Below, piece by piece: positions 37,001-43,172 of a DNA stretch of 64,000 nucleotides. This stretch comes from Cyclina sinensis (taxonomy: Eukaryota > Mollusca > Bivalvia > Venerida > Veneridae): the NCBI GenBank assembly GCA_012932295.1, contig JAAONU010000017.1:4154001-4218000 (forward strand), given 5' to 3'. How positions within the stretch are numbered: the first letter of the stretch is position 1; each line of letters begins with the position of its first letter. The notes beneath the pieces are model-generated. The model had not been told where the DNA came from, made no database searches, and worked only from the letters and a program-made list of their open reading frames with translations. The translations under genes were made by a program, and so were the position numbers.

Positions 37001-38600
37001 TTTCTCTCAATTTGGTTGTTCACAATATGAGTGGTTTATACCATTTATAAATACATATGATGGATTGAATTTATCAATAATTATACTAGGGCAGATCAGT
37101 GGTGCTTTGTTAACGTAAGGCTTTTTAATAAGTAACAGGTTTGAATCCCCATCCCTCCATTACTACGTAACTTTAAAATTAGATGTCACAAGAAGGTCCC
37201 ATGTGCCTAAAAGAACCAGAACTGTCTCTAAAAAGGGATGCTTTCTGTATCTTGCACTATTTCCCACAACCTAATATAACTGAACTTTTGAGGACATGTC
37301 AGTCATATGGGCAACCAGTACTGAAGAGGAATAAACTGATACTTTACTATGTATTTCAGTTTTTACCATGGTGCTATAAAGAGGTCAGCGGCAGAGAGGA
37401 TATTGGTGGTATTCAAGGAAGGTAGTTACCTGGTCAGGCGGAGTGAAACAAGTAAAAAGGACTTCTCTCTAACACTCAAGTATGGCTACATTTTAATTAT
37501 ATTCTAAATATATAAATCTATGATGCAAAAGCATGAATTATTTTTAACTTTTTTTAAAGTGAGTGGGGGGGGAATTCTACTTGAACAAGTGAAAAAGGTC
37601 TGAGGATGAGCACAATTTTCCTTTTGCTTGTCCTGCATGGCAAACATTTAAAACCTTGAATAAACATAACATTTAATCAGTACATGGACTGAAATAATAT
37701 CATGATGCCAACAAGTGTCATTTCCTTCGTTTCTTAAACAGGTACGACAGCAAGATGAGTGAATAATGATGCAGAATGAGTAAAATGTTAAGGTCAATGG
37801 GAGGAGTGGGAATCTGATTTCTTTTTTTTTTTTTTTCTAAATTTTCTAACAAATTTAACACTGTGAAATCATTTATATTCATTGGTGTAAAATTTCGTTG
37901 TTCAAGGCAAAATGACTGTCTGTACAAATTGGTAATTTAAAAACCAAAACTGCACAAAACCTCAACACCTTTACGAAAGAAAAGGCCGCGACGATCAAAA
38001 TGCCTGATCTGGTTTCTTCAATCGCATTTTTTTTTTTGGTCCCACGAATAATAATGATTGCACAGTAGTTTAGGCCATTTGGAATTGTATATGAATTCAG
38101 ACTATGTCATAGAGATAGGTCAAAATTGACAATATGAAGAGACAGGCATTAAAATTTTCTCCTTATTAAAGTTTAATGTTTCCAAAGATTAGGTTGAAAA
38201 AAAAAAAAGGTCTGGATTTTCTTTTTAATCTGTGTTTTCATATTATTGGTACAGCTTATTATTGAAGAGTACTTATTTCTCCCAGTGAATTTAAGCACAA
38301 TTATTTTGCTTTTTAGCTGTATTGAATTTGAATTTAAATCAAATTTGCTATAAAGTAGTATTCAGAAAAGAGCCTGTTTGTCAGATTTAATATTGAATCA
38401 GCACATCAACATCTTTCAGAGGCTGGAATGGTCAGCCAATGCACATGAAGATAGCCTGTAGACCAGATGGGACCTACGTCCTAGGAGAAAATAGTCCGCC
38501 GTTCAGCACAATACCTGACATGGTGGAGTACTACACAACACATGAACTTCCAGTACAAAATGCAGACAGAATTTGTTTACTCTATCCTATTCCATGTTGA
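3826..38600 (+). CDS. SHB-like: SHB-type SH2 domain-containing adapter protein (eight coding exons, 5' end missing)
   Basis: This is a cytoplasmic adapter that, by family, binds phosphotyrosine proteins downstream of receptor tyrosine kinases. Exons: 3826-4022, 13416-13551, 25292-25388, 31567-31677, 33151-33873, 34571-34670, 37360-37479 and 38420-38600. All junctions are AG/GT and all phases match, giving 554 residues plus a stop. Residues 1-455 are low-complexity with tyrosine motifs: YDEM, YIDV, YIEPY near 134-138, and three Y-E-x-x-W copies at about Y272, Y343 and Y373. The two outer copies read NYEDPWD and NYEDAWD. The SH2 domain starts at F456 (FYHGAIKR), has the FLVR-type motif YLVRRSE with the binding arginine at R481, and ends in LLYPIPC. 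Lengths of 340-510 are usual in the family. The first SH2 residue is Phe where Trp is usual. Which of SHB, SHD, SHE or SHF is closest cannot be decided by eye. Introns of 1-12 kb are packed with repeats. Confidence 0.88.
4092..5299 (+). mobile_element. HINE-like element (family C) with a family B element inside
   Basis: It opens with ATGCCACTGCCATGATAATG and GGCGAGCGGGCAT, which can fold back. Two to three ~165-bp units follow, each with GGTCAAGGACACAGTGGACA-like text. A family B element interrupts it. It closes with a hairpin (ATGGCGA, 7-base loop, TCGCCAT) and TTTCTTGTT. The pairing of its 5' and 3' ends is less clear than in the other families. Confidence 0.45.
4610..5260 (+). mobile_element. 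HINE-like element (family B)
   Basis: The 5' end is ATGTCATCCCCATCTGGGGG followed by AGACATATTG. The core has ~145-bp units ending in GGTCAAAGGTCAAGGTCACA. The 3' side carries the inverted start GGGGGAGACAT, then the hairpin ATGTTTTT..AAAAACAT and a decayed terminus (CTATTTATTG where CTTGTT is expected). It appears to sit inside the family C element. Confidence 0.6.
5547..8477 (+). mobile_element. HINE-like element (family D), interrupted by a family A element
   Basis: The 5' end is ATGCTCCCTGAAGGGCGAGC. The ~145-bp unit carries GTGGTAGAGGGCATTGACGC and CCATAACTCTATTTTGCCC. A second 5' end (ATGCTCCCAGAAGGGCGAGC) starts at 7936 with a different unit (TAGATAGATCTCATTG). Only one 3' end is present: GGGGAGCAT, an imperfect hairpin, TTTCTTGTT at 8477. 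The region therefore holds one and a half copies, probably joined by insertion or array recombination. Confidence 0.6.
5885..7725 (+). mobile_element. HINE-like element (family A), complete
   Basis: This is a complete copy. It has the 5' repeat AGCTCACCTGAGCATGCTCA, a (GTCC)n tract, and five ~160-bp units of the CTTCTTGTCAGAAAC type. About five ~145-bp units of the AACATTTTCAGTCCAAATAA type follow. The 3' side is TCAGGTGAGC, the hairpin GGGCCATCATGGCCC, then TCTTGTT. It sits inside a family D array unit whose two halves lie on either side (TTTGCCCTTTT to the left, GAATTATCTCCC to the right). Confidence 0.75.
8508..9677 (+). mobile_element. HINE-like element (family E), complete
   Basis: The 5' end is ATGCCCCCCATCGAAGATGA, followed by GGGGGCAT and a GTCGGTC-rich stretch. 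Seven ~147-bp units follow, each with CACCAAACTTGGTATGCTGG and AGGTCATTAGGTCAAAGGTC. The 3' side is GGGGGGCAT, the hairpin ATGTTT-TAC-AAACAT, and TTCTTGTT. Confidence 0.72.
10171..11486 (+). mobile_element. HINE-like element (family G)
   Basis: The 5' end is GTCGAGCCCGCTTGCGGTGA, followed by GCTCGACTTAGTCGCC and a GTCYG-rich stretch. The array has ~150-200 bp units with CAAAGGTCAAGGTCACA and a repeated ATATACATGGATGGATTTTA segment. A second, degenerate 5' end (GCCGGCTTGTGGTGAAGTCG) lies near 11069. The 3' side is GAGCGGAGTTCGAC (imperfect inverse of the start), the hairpin TGCCC-GT-GGGCA, and TGTCTTGTT. Confidence 0.68.
11487..12042. other. Intronic sequence with repeated TGAGTCAT-like motifs
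   Basis: No gene was seen. Two TGAGTCATCRCA copies occur at about 11572 and 11589, and related copies lie beyond the next element (12931-13110). Confidence 0.4.
12043..12926 (+). mobile_element. HINE-like element (family H), complete
   Basis: The 5' end is ATGCCCCCGAAGGGAGGCAT, then a (GTCC/GTCA)n tract. Five ~150-bp units contain CTTTGGACAAGACCTTCCCA and TGACCTTGACCCCTGAATGA. The 3' side is TTCGGGGGCAT (an 11-bp inverse of the start), the hairpin TGTCA..TGACA, and GTTCTTGTT. A second copy lies inverted at 50857-51716. Confidence 0.75.
12927..13415. other. Intron sequence without a recognised element
   Basis: It holds four GAGTCATTGCA-type motifs in both orientations and runs into the acceptor of the next SHB-like exon. 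No ORF of interest was seen. Confidence 0.4.
13416..13551 (+). CDS. SHB-like: SHB-like gene, coding exon 2 in the window
   Basis: Acceptor TTTCTAG and donor CAG|GTAAAT. One base completes an ATA (Ile) codon from the previous exon. It then encodes 45 residues, from THRESEPVLRRG to HRSVPAQ, including the tyrosine-rich stretch EEYCYAYAG. It ends in phase 0. Confidence 0.8.
13552..14007. other. Intron sequence, nothing recognised
   Basis: AT-rich sequence with no element end, gene or clear tandem repeat seen. Confidence 0.4.
14008..14592 (+). mobile_element. HINE-like family A element, 3'-truncated
   Basis: The 5' end AGCTCACCTGAGCACAAAGT is present, followed by a GTCCG/GTCGG stretch and three diverged ~130-160 bp units (GTGGACCTCTACCAAGTCTG). 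It stops near 14592 without the inverted repeat, hairpin or CTTGTT. Confidence 0.6.
14593..15002. other. Intron sequence, nothing recognised
   Basis: A short open frame at 14761-15033 has no recognisable domain and runs into the next repeat element, so it is treated as chance. Confidence 0.4.
15003..19376 (+). mobile_element. HINE-like family A element with a nested family A copy
   Basis: The 5' end AGCTCACCTGAGCACAAAGT is followed by a GTCCG stretch and ~160-bp units. The array breaks at AAAAATCATTTTT (15737) for a second family A element and resumes at 18321 with CTTGAAACTAATAGGACTAG. A nearby intact unit reads AAATCATTTTTCTCC then AAAACTAATAGGACTAG, so both halves of the broken unit are present. 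The 3' end is CAGGTGAGCGATCC, GGGCCATCATGGCCC, TCTTGTT. Confidence 0.68.
15738..18320 (+). mobile_element. HINE-like family A element nested in another family A copy
   Basis: The 5' end is AGCTCACCTGAGCATGCTCA, almost the same as the copy at 5885. Six ~160-bp units come first, then about nine ~145-bp units of the AACATTTTCAGTCCAAATAA type. The 3' end is TCAGGTGAGCGATATA, GGGCCATCATGGCCC, TCTTGTT. It has the same two-array subfamily structure as 5885-7725 but with more second-array units. Confidence 0.72.
19377..22571. other. Long intron segment, mostly unique AT-rich sequence
   Basis: No exon was seen. Near 19965-20041 lies a sequence ending in GCGATGTTCCACTGTA. Read in reverse it begins TACAGTGGAACATCGC and continues through a CCGGAAAAAATACTTCGG segment, like one end of a pogo/Tigger-type element. 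The matching second end was not found. Confidence 0.4.
22572..24100 (-). mobile_element. Tc1/mariner-like element with a decayed transposase
   Basis: The terminal inverted repeats are about 30 bp. The left end starts TACAGGGTGTCACAGAATGT. The right end, reversed, starts TACAGGGTGTCCAAGAATGT. Both lie at TA dinucleotides. The 1.5-kb length fits the superfamily. Minus-strand translation gives broken pieces that look like a helix-turn-helix region (for example PSNKQIIRVVQNFEQ near 23.8 kb), but frame breaks and stops are frequent, so the element is inactive. It lies in an SHB-like intron. Confidence 0.65.
24146..24600 (+). repeat. Two tRNA-like SINE remnants
   Basis: The first (from 24146) has box A-like AGTGGTCTAGAGGTTTGG and box B-like GGGTTCAAATCTGC. 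The second (from about 24352) has GGTTGATTGGTTAAAG and GGTTTTGAGCCCCC. Both are followed by a non-tRNA body. Neither folds as an intact tRNA by eye. Confidence 0.4.
24601..25291. other. Intron sequence, nothing recognised
   Basis: AT-rich sequence with a short CA run near 24665. It leads into the acceptor of the next SHB-like exon. Confidence 0.4.
25292..25388 (+). CDS. SHB-like: SHB-like gene, coding exon 3 in the window
   Basis: Acceptor TAATTTCAG and donor ACAG|GTGAGT. It encodes RPVSLRDDY...GSVQDYIEPYQST, 32 residues plus one base (phase 1). The D-Y-I-E-P-Y motif resembles the YxxP-type sites of SHB-family adapters. Confidence 0.82.
25558..29066 (+). mobile_element. HINE-like family A element, outer copy around a nested copy
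   Basis: The 5' end is AGCTCACCTGGCACAAAGTG, then ~160-bp units (GAAACTGCAAGGCCTGGAGC) up to about 26535. It resumes at 28303 with a different array of ~110-bp units built on TTTTTGACCTACTGACCTAC and GCAATGAAATTTGGACC. The 3' end is CAGGTGAGTGCTTGT, the palindrome GGGCCATTGGCCC, then TCTTGTT. That the two flanks belong to one element is inferred from their end types. Confidence 0.5.
26540..28302 (+). mobile_element. HINE-like family A element, nested and complete
   Basis: The 5' end is AGCTCACCTGTCACAGAGTG. Unit types alternate: one with CTTCTTACTGGAAACCTCAA, one with CTCCGAAACTAATAGGACTA. The 3' end is CAGGTGAGCGATCCA, GGGCCATCATGGCCC, TCTTGTT. Its unit types match those in the right part of the 15003-19376 element, so the two are close relatives. 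Confidence 0.65.
29067..30085. other. Intron sequence with a SINE-like remnant
   Basis: Around 29491-29710 there is a tRNA-like pair of boxes (ATGGTCAAGTGGTTG and GTGGGTTTAAGCCCAG). They are interrupted by a short AAAGCTCACTGA tandem repeat and followed by a GGATTGAAATCC tail. The rest holds nothing recognised. Confidence 0.4.
30086..31019. mobile_element. pogo/Tigger-like non-autonomous element
   Basis: The left end is TACAGTAGATTACCACCTTA. The right end, reversed, is TACAGTAAAATTCCTCTATT then AAGACCACC. The internal ends are rich in TACGACCAC / AAGACCAC motifs, as in the element at 35931. CAGT termini at TA sites fit the pogo/Tigger branch of Tc1/mariner. The interior (~930 bp) shows no transposase. 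Confidence 0.6.
31020..31566. other. Intron sequence, nothing recognised
   Basis: Short repeated phrases (GGACTATCGATTTGAAA-like, twice) occur near 31035 and 31150. No exon was seen before the acceptor at 31566. Confidence 0.35.
31567..31677 (+). CDS. SHB-like: SHB-like gene, coding exon 4 in the window
   Basis: Acceptor TTTTTTTAG and donor AATG|GTAAGA. Two bases complete GAA (Glu) from the previous exon. It then encodes 36 residues including PPDPGGIYELAKDVSDLRKS, ending in phase 1. Phases on both sides match the neighbouring exons, which supports the assignment. Confidence 0.78.
31678..32163. repeat. Intron segment with a (CATT)n microsatellite
   Basis: A (TTCA)n / (TTTA)n run lies at about 31733-31775. 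The remainder is AT-rich and featureless. Confidence 0.6.
32164..33082 (+). mobile_element. HINE-like element (family I) with near-identical 146-bp units
   Basis: The 5' end is AACCAGGTTTTCAA, followed by a GGGCGGATGGGCGG tract. Four to five tandem units follow with a 146-bp period (starts at about 32251, 32397, 32543, 32689 and 32775). Three units look identical, and the fourth lacks about 60 bp. Each unit has CTCCAAGGTCAAGGTCACAG. The 3' side is TTGAAAACCTGGTT (perfect 14-bp inverse of the start), the hairpin TGGCA-T-TGCCA, and TTTCTTGTT. It lies in the intron just before the largest SHB-like exon. Confidence 0.75.
33151..33873 (+). CDS. SHB-like: SHB-like gene, coding exon 5 (largest)
   Basis: Acceptor TTGTTTCAG and donor ACAA|GTAAGT. 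It encodes 240 residues plus split codons on both sides. It is polar and Ser/Lys-rich, and carries NYEDPWDSEEGLKRFD, VYEVAWGG and NYEDAWDLPEKQKEFE. These look like three copies of a Y-E-x-x-W phosphorylation motif; the two outer ones are followed by acidic or helical segments. The frame remains open past the donor to a stop at 33914, but the matching phase of the next exon shows where the splice falls. Confidence 0.87.
34051..34318. mobile_element. Small inverted-repeat element (MITE-like)
   Basis: The left arm begins ACATTGGTCCTTGCAGTTGG and runs on into AATCCTCTG. The right arm, reversed, begins ACATTGGTCCTTCCATTTGG and runs on into ATTCCTCTG. The arms match over about 30 bp with a few differences. 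The ~210-bp middle is AT-rich. No transposase was seen, and a clear target duplication was not identified. Confidence 0.5.
34571..34670 (+). CDS. SHB-like: SHB-like gene, coding exon 6
   Basis: Acceptor TTTTAACAG and donor CAGAG|GTGAGT. Two bases complete ACC (Thr). It then encodes RTEPNRVIRSDSCRSLGALA and EKIDTSIPLEEQ, the linker before the SH2 domain. It ends with two bases (AG) that form AGT (Ser) with the next exon. Confidence 0.82.
34671..35930. other. Intron sequence, nothing recognised
   Basis: AT-rich with several homopolymer runs. Short open frames here lack domains and splice context. Confidence 0.4.
35931..36783. mobile_element. pogo/Tigger-like MITE with perfect 17-bp terminal repeats
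   Basis: The left end is TACAGTAAAGTCTCGCT and the right end is its exact inverse, AGCGAGACTTTACTGTA. Inside, both ends carry runs of TTACGACC / AAGACCAC phrases. The 853-bp interior has no transposase. TA at both outer edges fits a TA target. It is related to the element at 30086-31019. Confidence 0.72.
37090..37260 (+). repeat. tRNA-derived SINE remnant just upstream of an SH2 exon
   Basis: It starts GGGCAGATCAGTGGTGCTTT, with box B-like CAGGTTTGAATCCCC. The tail holds AAGGTCCCATGT, GTCTCT and GGGATGC, which also occur in the inverted SINE inside the duplicated segment (53030-53220), so both belong to one family. Confidence 0.5.
37360..37479 (+). CDS. SHB-like: SHB-like gene, coding exon 7 (N-terminal half of the SH2 domain)
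   Basis: Acceptor GTATTTCAG and donor CTCAA|GTATGG. It encodes FYHGAIKRSAAERILVVFKE followed by GSYLVRRSETSKKDFSLTL. It includes the αA2 arginine (IKR) and the FLVR-type arginine (YLVR) that contacts phosphotyrosine. Confidence 0.9.
37480..38419. other. Intron within the SH2 coding region
   Basis: AT-rich with poly-T and poly-A runs (37822, 38021, 38190). No mobile element end was recognised. Confidence 0.4.
38420..38600 (+). CDS. SHB-like: SHB-like gene, last coding exon (C-terminal half of the SH2 domain)
   Basis: Acceptor ATCTTTCAG. One base completes AAA (Lys). It encodes GWNGQPMHMKIACRPDGTYV followed by LGENSPPFSTIPDMVEYYTT and a LLYPIPC C terminus, then TGA at 38598-38600. The GENSPPFSxIP and LLYP signatures are typical of the SHB/SHD/SHE/SHF SH2 domain, which lies at the extreme C terminus in this family. 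Confidence 0.9.
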
Positions 38601-40190
38601 AGTTTTTAATGCTGACTGGACGATGTTTGGGGGCTTCATGGATCTTTTGTTGTTGTTGTTGTCTGATTCTTTGACGGATAGCGGAAACAATTAGCAAAAG
38701 CGCTATAAGTCTTTATAAAAAGGTGTTTACTAGTATTTGGAATCACCATTCAGTTCATTGTTGGAACAAAATATTGGACTTTTGACAGTTTGTTATTACT
38801 ACTAAAATTCTTAATTTTGTTTACAAGTTACAAAAAAAATGTTAGGAAGTAAGTGTGAAAGATTGAAAGTGCTGAAAAGATGTTGCTTGTGATTAACTGT
38901 TTTAACCCTGTGACTTATTATGTGATAAATAGTGCTTTACTAATATAAACTGAATATTAACACTGTTGATGGGTAGAAATTTTGTTTATCTTATTGAGAT
39001 AGATTTATGTTTAGAATTGTTCCAAAGGTAAAGATTACAGTTTATCCGACAGATGGTGCTTAGATGAAAACTGTGATGTCACGGACGGAAGAAAGTTCGA
39101 AAAACAATGCGTCACAACTTTAGTGTTTGTTTTAGTAATTTTCAGTCTGTTTCTGCTGAAAATAACAATTGTTAAGACAATTCAACAGCTTTTTAGGCTT
39201 GACTGATTTTTTTCATAACAAGGAAACTAAGTTAGTTCTTTGTTCTAGCTTTATTTAACCTTTAAAAAGTTGTTTATTAATAATTGTGATTTCAATACTA
39301 ACATGCATTTATATTAATCTTCCTAATTAGTGGTACTATTGTTATATGTAAATATTAGTTTTATCATGTTTTTAGTTAAACATTCATGTGATATGCCTTT
39401 ACAATCATCCTTGTAAATCTTGTTTAGTTTTATGAGTCAGTTTCTTTGTACTGGGAAGACATTCTTTATACAAAGGATATTTCTTGAACCCATCTGGCTT
39501 GTGTACTTACTGTACTTACCAAATTGGTGAATTTGAAGTTGCAGTAACACTTAATTTGAATAGAGAAAACAATTTTTGGGATAATGGTGGATTTTAGTCT
39601 TTGAAATGTCAAGAAGGCTAGTCAGTTGAAACATGATTAAAAGATGTGATGATAGAATGAAGTTAAAGTGTTCTGCAAAAGAGGTCTCTGATCTTCTTAA
39701 AAATCAGCTTGAATTAGCAAGAAAAAATGTGATTCTGTGAATTACCAGGTCGAATATATTTGATTATTAGAGTAGTGATACATTGTTGCTAAATGGAGGA
39801 CATAGAATGCTGGAGTATTATCATTGCTTACAATTATAGTATTAGTATGTAATGAAAAATTATATATATTATATTGTCAACCCAGACCCTGTTGAGTGGG
39901 TTCTGTATTTATAGGGGTTTGAAATGACTATTGACAAAAAGAGTGTAGTCTATGGATAGATTGTAAATCCTTGCAGACAAAATATAGTCTCTGCTGATGT
40001 TTGTTGGTTTTTTTTTTTCATTTGTTTGTTGTTGTTTTTTTTTTTTTTCATAAAATGTTTATAAATATAATATTTTAGTAAAAGCATTTTAGACACACAA
40101 TGTGTTTTGACTTTGTAGTACAAATCAAAAAGATTTCAGCCTATATATGCCAATCAGGCACTCATGTCTGTTATTCAACCATTAATTTTT
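38601..40190. other. Probable 3' UTR and downstream flank of the SHB-like gene
   Basis: AT-rich, free of recognised mobile elements up to 40190, which fits a long 3' UTR. No canonical AATAAA was noticed. A variant ATTAAA occurs near 39633 but is weak evidence for a poly(A) site. Confidence 0.4.
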
Positions 40191-42165
40191 AGCTCACCTG
40201 TCACGCAGTGACAGAGTGAGCTATTAGGATACCCTTGTGTCCGGCGTCCGTCGTCCGTCCGTCGTCCGTCAACATTTTCTTTAAATGACATCTCCTCCTA
40301 AACCCCTGGCCCAATTTTAAAATAACTTCATACTAATGGTCCTTAGATGTCCCTTTACCAAGTTTGCTCAAATGGTTCCGGTCCAATGCACAATATGGCT
40401 GTGAGGCCCTAAAAGGTGTTTTTAAAATGGAAATTTCAAAAATCTTCTTGTCTGAAATAACAAGGCCCAGAGCTTTCATATTTGGTATGAAGCATCATCT
40501 AGGGGACCTCTGTCAAGTTTGCTCAAATCATGACTTCCGGGGTCAAACTGGTTCAGCCCCGGGGGTAAATAGATTTTACTTAGAATTTATATAGGAAAAA
40601 CTTCAAAAATCTTCTTCTCCAGAACCACAAAGCCTGGCGCTTAGATATTTTGCATGTAGCATTAACTAGTAGACTTCTACCAAGTTTGCTCAAATCATGA
40701 TCCCCGGGGTCAAGTTGATCCCGCCCGGGGGTCAGTTAATTTTATATAGAGTTTATATAGGAAAAACTTCAAAAATCTTCTTCTCCAGAACCACAAAGGC
40801 TAGAGCTTAGATATTTTGCATGTAGCATAACCAAGTAGACCTTAACCAAGTTTGCTCAAATCATGATCCCCGGGGTCAGATTGACCCCGCCCCGGGGGTC
40901 AATTGATTTTATATAGAGTTTATATAGGAAAAACTTCAAAAATCTTCTTCTCCAGAACCACAAAGCCTGGAGCTTAGATATTTTGCATGTAGCATTACCT
41001 AGTAGACTTCTACCAAGTTTGCTCAAATCATGATCCCCGGGGTCAAGTTGACCCCGCCCGGGGGTCAATTGATTTTATATAGAGTTTATATAGGAAAAAC
41101 TTCAAAAATCTTCTTCTCCAGAACCACAAAGCCTGGAGCTTAGATATTTTGCATGTAGCATTACCTAGTAGACCTTTACCAAGTTTGCTTAAATCATGAT
41201 CCCCGGGGTCAAATTGACCCCGCCCCATAGTCAATTCATTTTATATATAGTTTATATAGGAAAAACTTCAAAAATCTTCTTCTCCAGAACTGCAGGCCTG
41301 GAGCTTAGATATTTTGCATGTAGCATTAACTAGTAGACTTCTACCAAGTTTGCTCAAATCATGATCCCCGGGGTCAAATTGACCCCGCCTGGGGGTCAGT
41401 TGATTTTATATAGAGTTTATATAGGAAAAACTTCAAAAAATCTTCTACTCCAGAACCAGAAAGCCTAGAGCTTAGAAATTTTGCATGTAGCATGACCTAG
41501 TAGACCTTAACCAAGTTTGCTCAAATCATGATCCCCGGGGTCAAATTGACCCCGCCCCATAGTCAATTCATTTTATATATAGTTTATATAGCCATCTGAT
41601 CTTAGTCTGCAAAGTTTGCTTCGGTCTTCCCAACTGCTGAGTTCAGTACGTACAGTCCATGGTCTGTGGATCACCTATCTTGTGTGTCATAACGTGCTCT
41701 CAAATTCTGTACTGGTACAGAATTTACCAACACAGGTTAACTGCATACCATTATGTAACTTAAATACTGTCTCAAAATAGCATATACCCTAACACAAAAG
41801 TCACTTCTAGACTGTACATTTCTGAAGGAAACTACCTTCAGCCAAAATGAAAACATTACACCTGTTTCAGATATCCATATTTCAATTTGTACTTCATACA
41901 ATAGTTTCATGTTAACTTACAAAGAAAAAAAAAATGTATCGAAAGTCTAATGACTTTGAAATGTTAACATTTTCCATGTATTTATCATCTAGACGAAATG
42001 AGGTAAACTGGAAATTATTAAAACAGTTCATGTAAAGTTAAAACTTCACCAATCAGCAAGTGTGGACACATGCCCTTCTTTCACCAATTCTCTCCTCATT
42101 ATGTCTACAATATCGTTTCATGGTCTATCAGGTGAGCGATTCAGGGCCATCATGGCCCTCTTGTT
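40191..42165 (+). mobile_element. HINE-like family A element with an unusual 3' spacer
   Basis: The 5' end is AGCTCACCTGTCACGCAGTG with a (GTCCGTC)n tract. Seven to eight ~160-bp units follow, with GATCCCCGGGGTCAAATTGA and CTTCTTCTCCAGAACC. Then comes about 540 bp of non-repetitive sequence (from 41592). It holds the palindrome TTCTGTACTGGTACAGAA at 41705-41722. The 3' end is TCAGGTGAGCGATTCA, GGGCCATCATGGCCC, TCTTGTT. Confidence 0.7.
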
Positions 42166-42930
42166 TAGCTATATTTCCTACATAGTAAGTGTAGAAAGCC
42201 TGTTTTCAGCTCTGTCAGTGCCCTATCTTCTGAACTATTCTAGCACTCTTCCCACATTATACGTTTGTGCCGTCAATGTCCAAATGTGTAATTCTTATTT
42301 TTAATGGTTTTTCAAGTTCCAATAATTTTTCGCTTATCTTTTGTATTTTTTTGAACAGACAAAGAAAATTAATTTGCTCTGTAAGATTATCATGTAGCCT
42401 TTATTTATTTTTCAATGATACAAATAATTGCTTTTATTGTGTGAAAATCTGATTTAAAAAAAAAAAGGAAAAGAGAACAGTACAAGGTTGTTCAATCTCT
42501 TTTGTACACAAGTGTCAATTTTTTTAACTTCATTCTCAATTAAAATGTAAGAAAAATAACATCAAAATAAGTTTGCACAATAATGGTGTAGTTTTAAAAG
42601 GATATCCGTCCACTATCTGTACACTGTCTGTTAAGTTACAAGTACTGTTGATTTCCAGCTGTTTCTCATCATACATGTAATATCGTAGAAAGTTTAACAA
42701 TGTTAATTAGTGGCCAAAGTATAGAAAGTTGAATTGGTTTTATGAAGCATGAAAGACTAGGTTGAAATGATAAAGTGCTGATTTTTATGATCATGCGATG
42801 CTATATGATTAAACTGCTGTTGTGTTTTGTCTTGTGTAGGTCTAAACTTTATTCTTTATTTCATTAGAAAAACATTTCAGTTTTTTTAGCCTAATTTGGT
42901 CTTACTTTGCCTTATTACTTTTACCATGTA
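42166..42930. other. Intergenic sequence, nothing recognised
   Basis: AT-rich sequence without a supported gene or element. Confidence 0.4.
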
Positions 42931-43172
42931 TTAACCCTTTCCTCCATATATACACTTTTATGGCTTGAATGAACAATGTAGATCCAGATCAGCCAGCACA
43001 TCCGTGCCATCTGATTAGGATCTACACTGTTTGCCTTTTGATTCATTAGGCTATTTCTGACCAAAAAGGGACCAGTGCAGATCCTGATCAGACGGCACAT
43101 ATGTGCCGGCTGATCTAGATCTACACTGATCGCACATGCGTAAAAATGTGTATATATGGTATAAAGGGTTAA
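42931..43172. mobile_element. piggyBac-like MITE with TTAA ends
   Basis: The left edge reads TTAACCCTTTCCTCCATATA followed by TACACTTTT. The right edge, reversed, reads TTAACCCTTTATACCATATA followed by TACACATTTT. The TTAA at both edges and CCCTTT-type termini fit piggyBac target duplication. The 242-bp interior contains two inverted GATCAGNCRGCACATNNGTGCC-like blocks and no ORF. Confidence 0.68.

Noticed and set aside
40856..41234. Repeated minus-strand open frames with similar peptides (KISKLQALWFWRRRFLKFF)
   Set aside because: They are reverse translations of family A array units. Similar peptides appear wherever the arrays occur, with no start or splice context.
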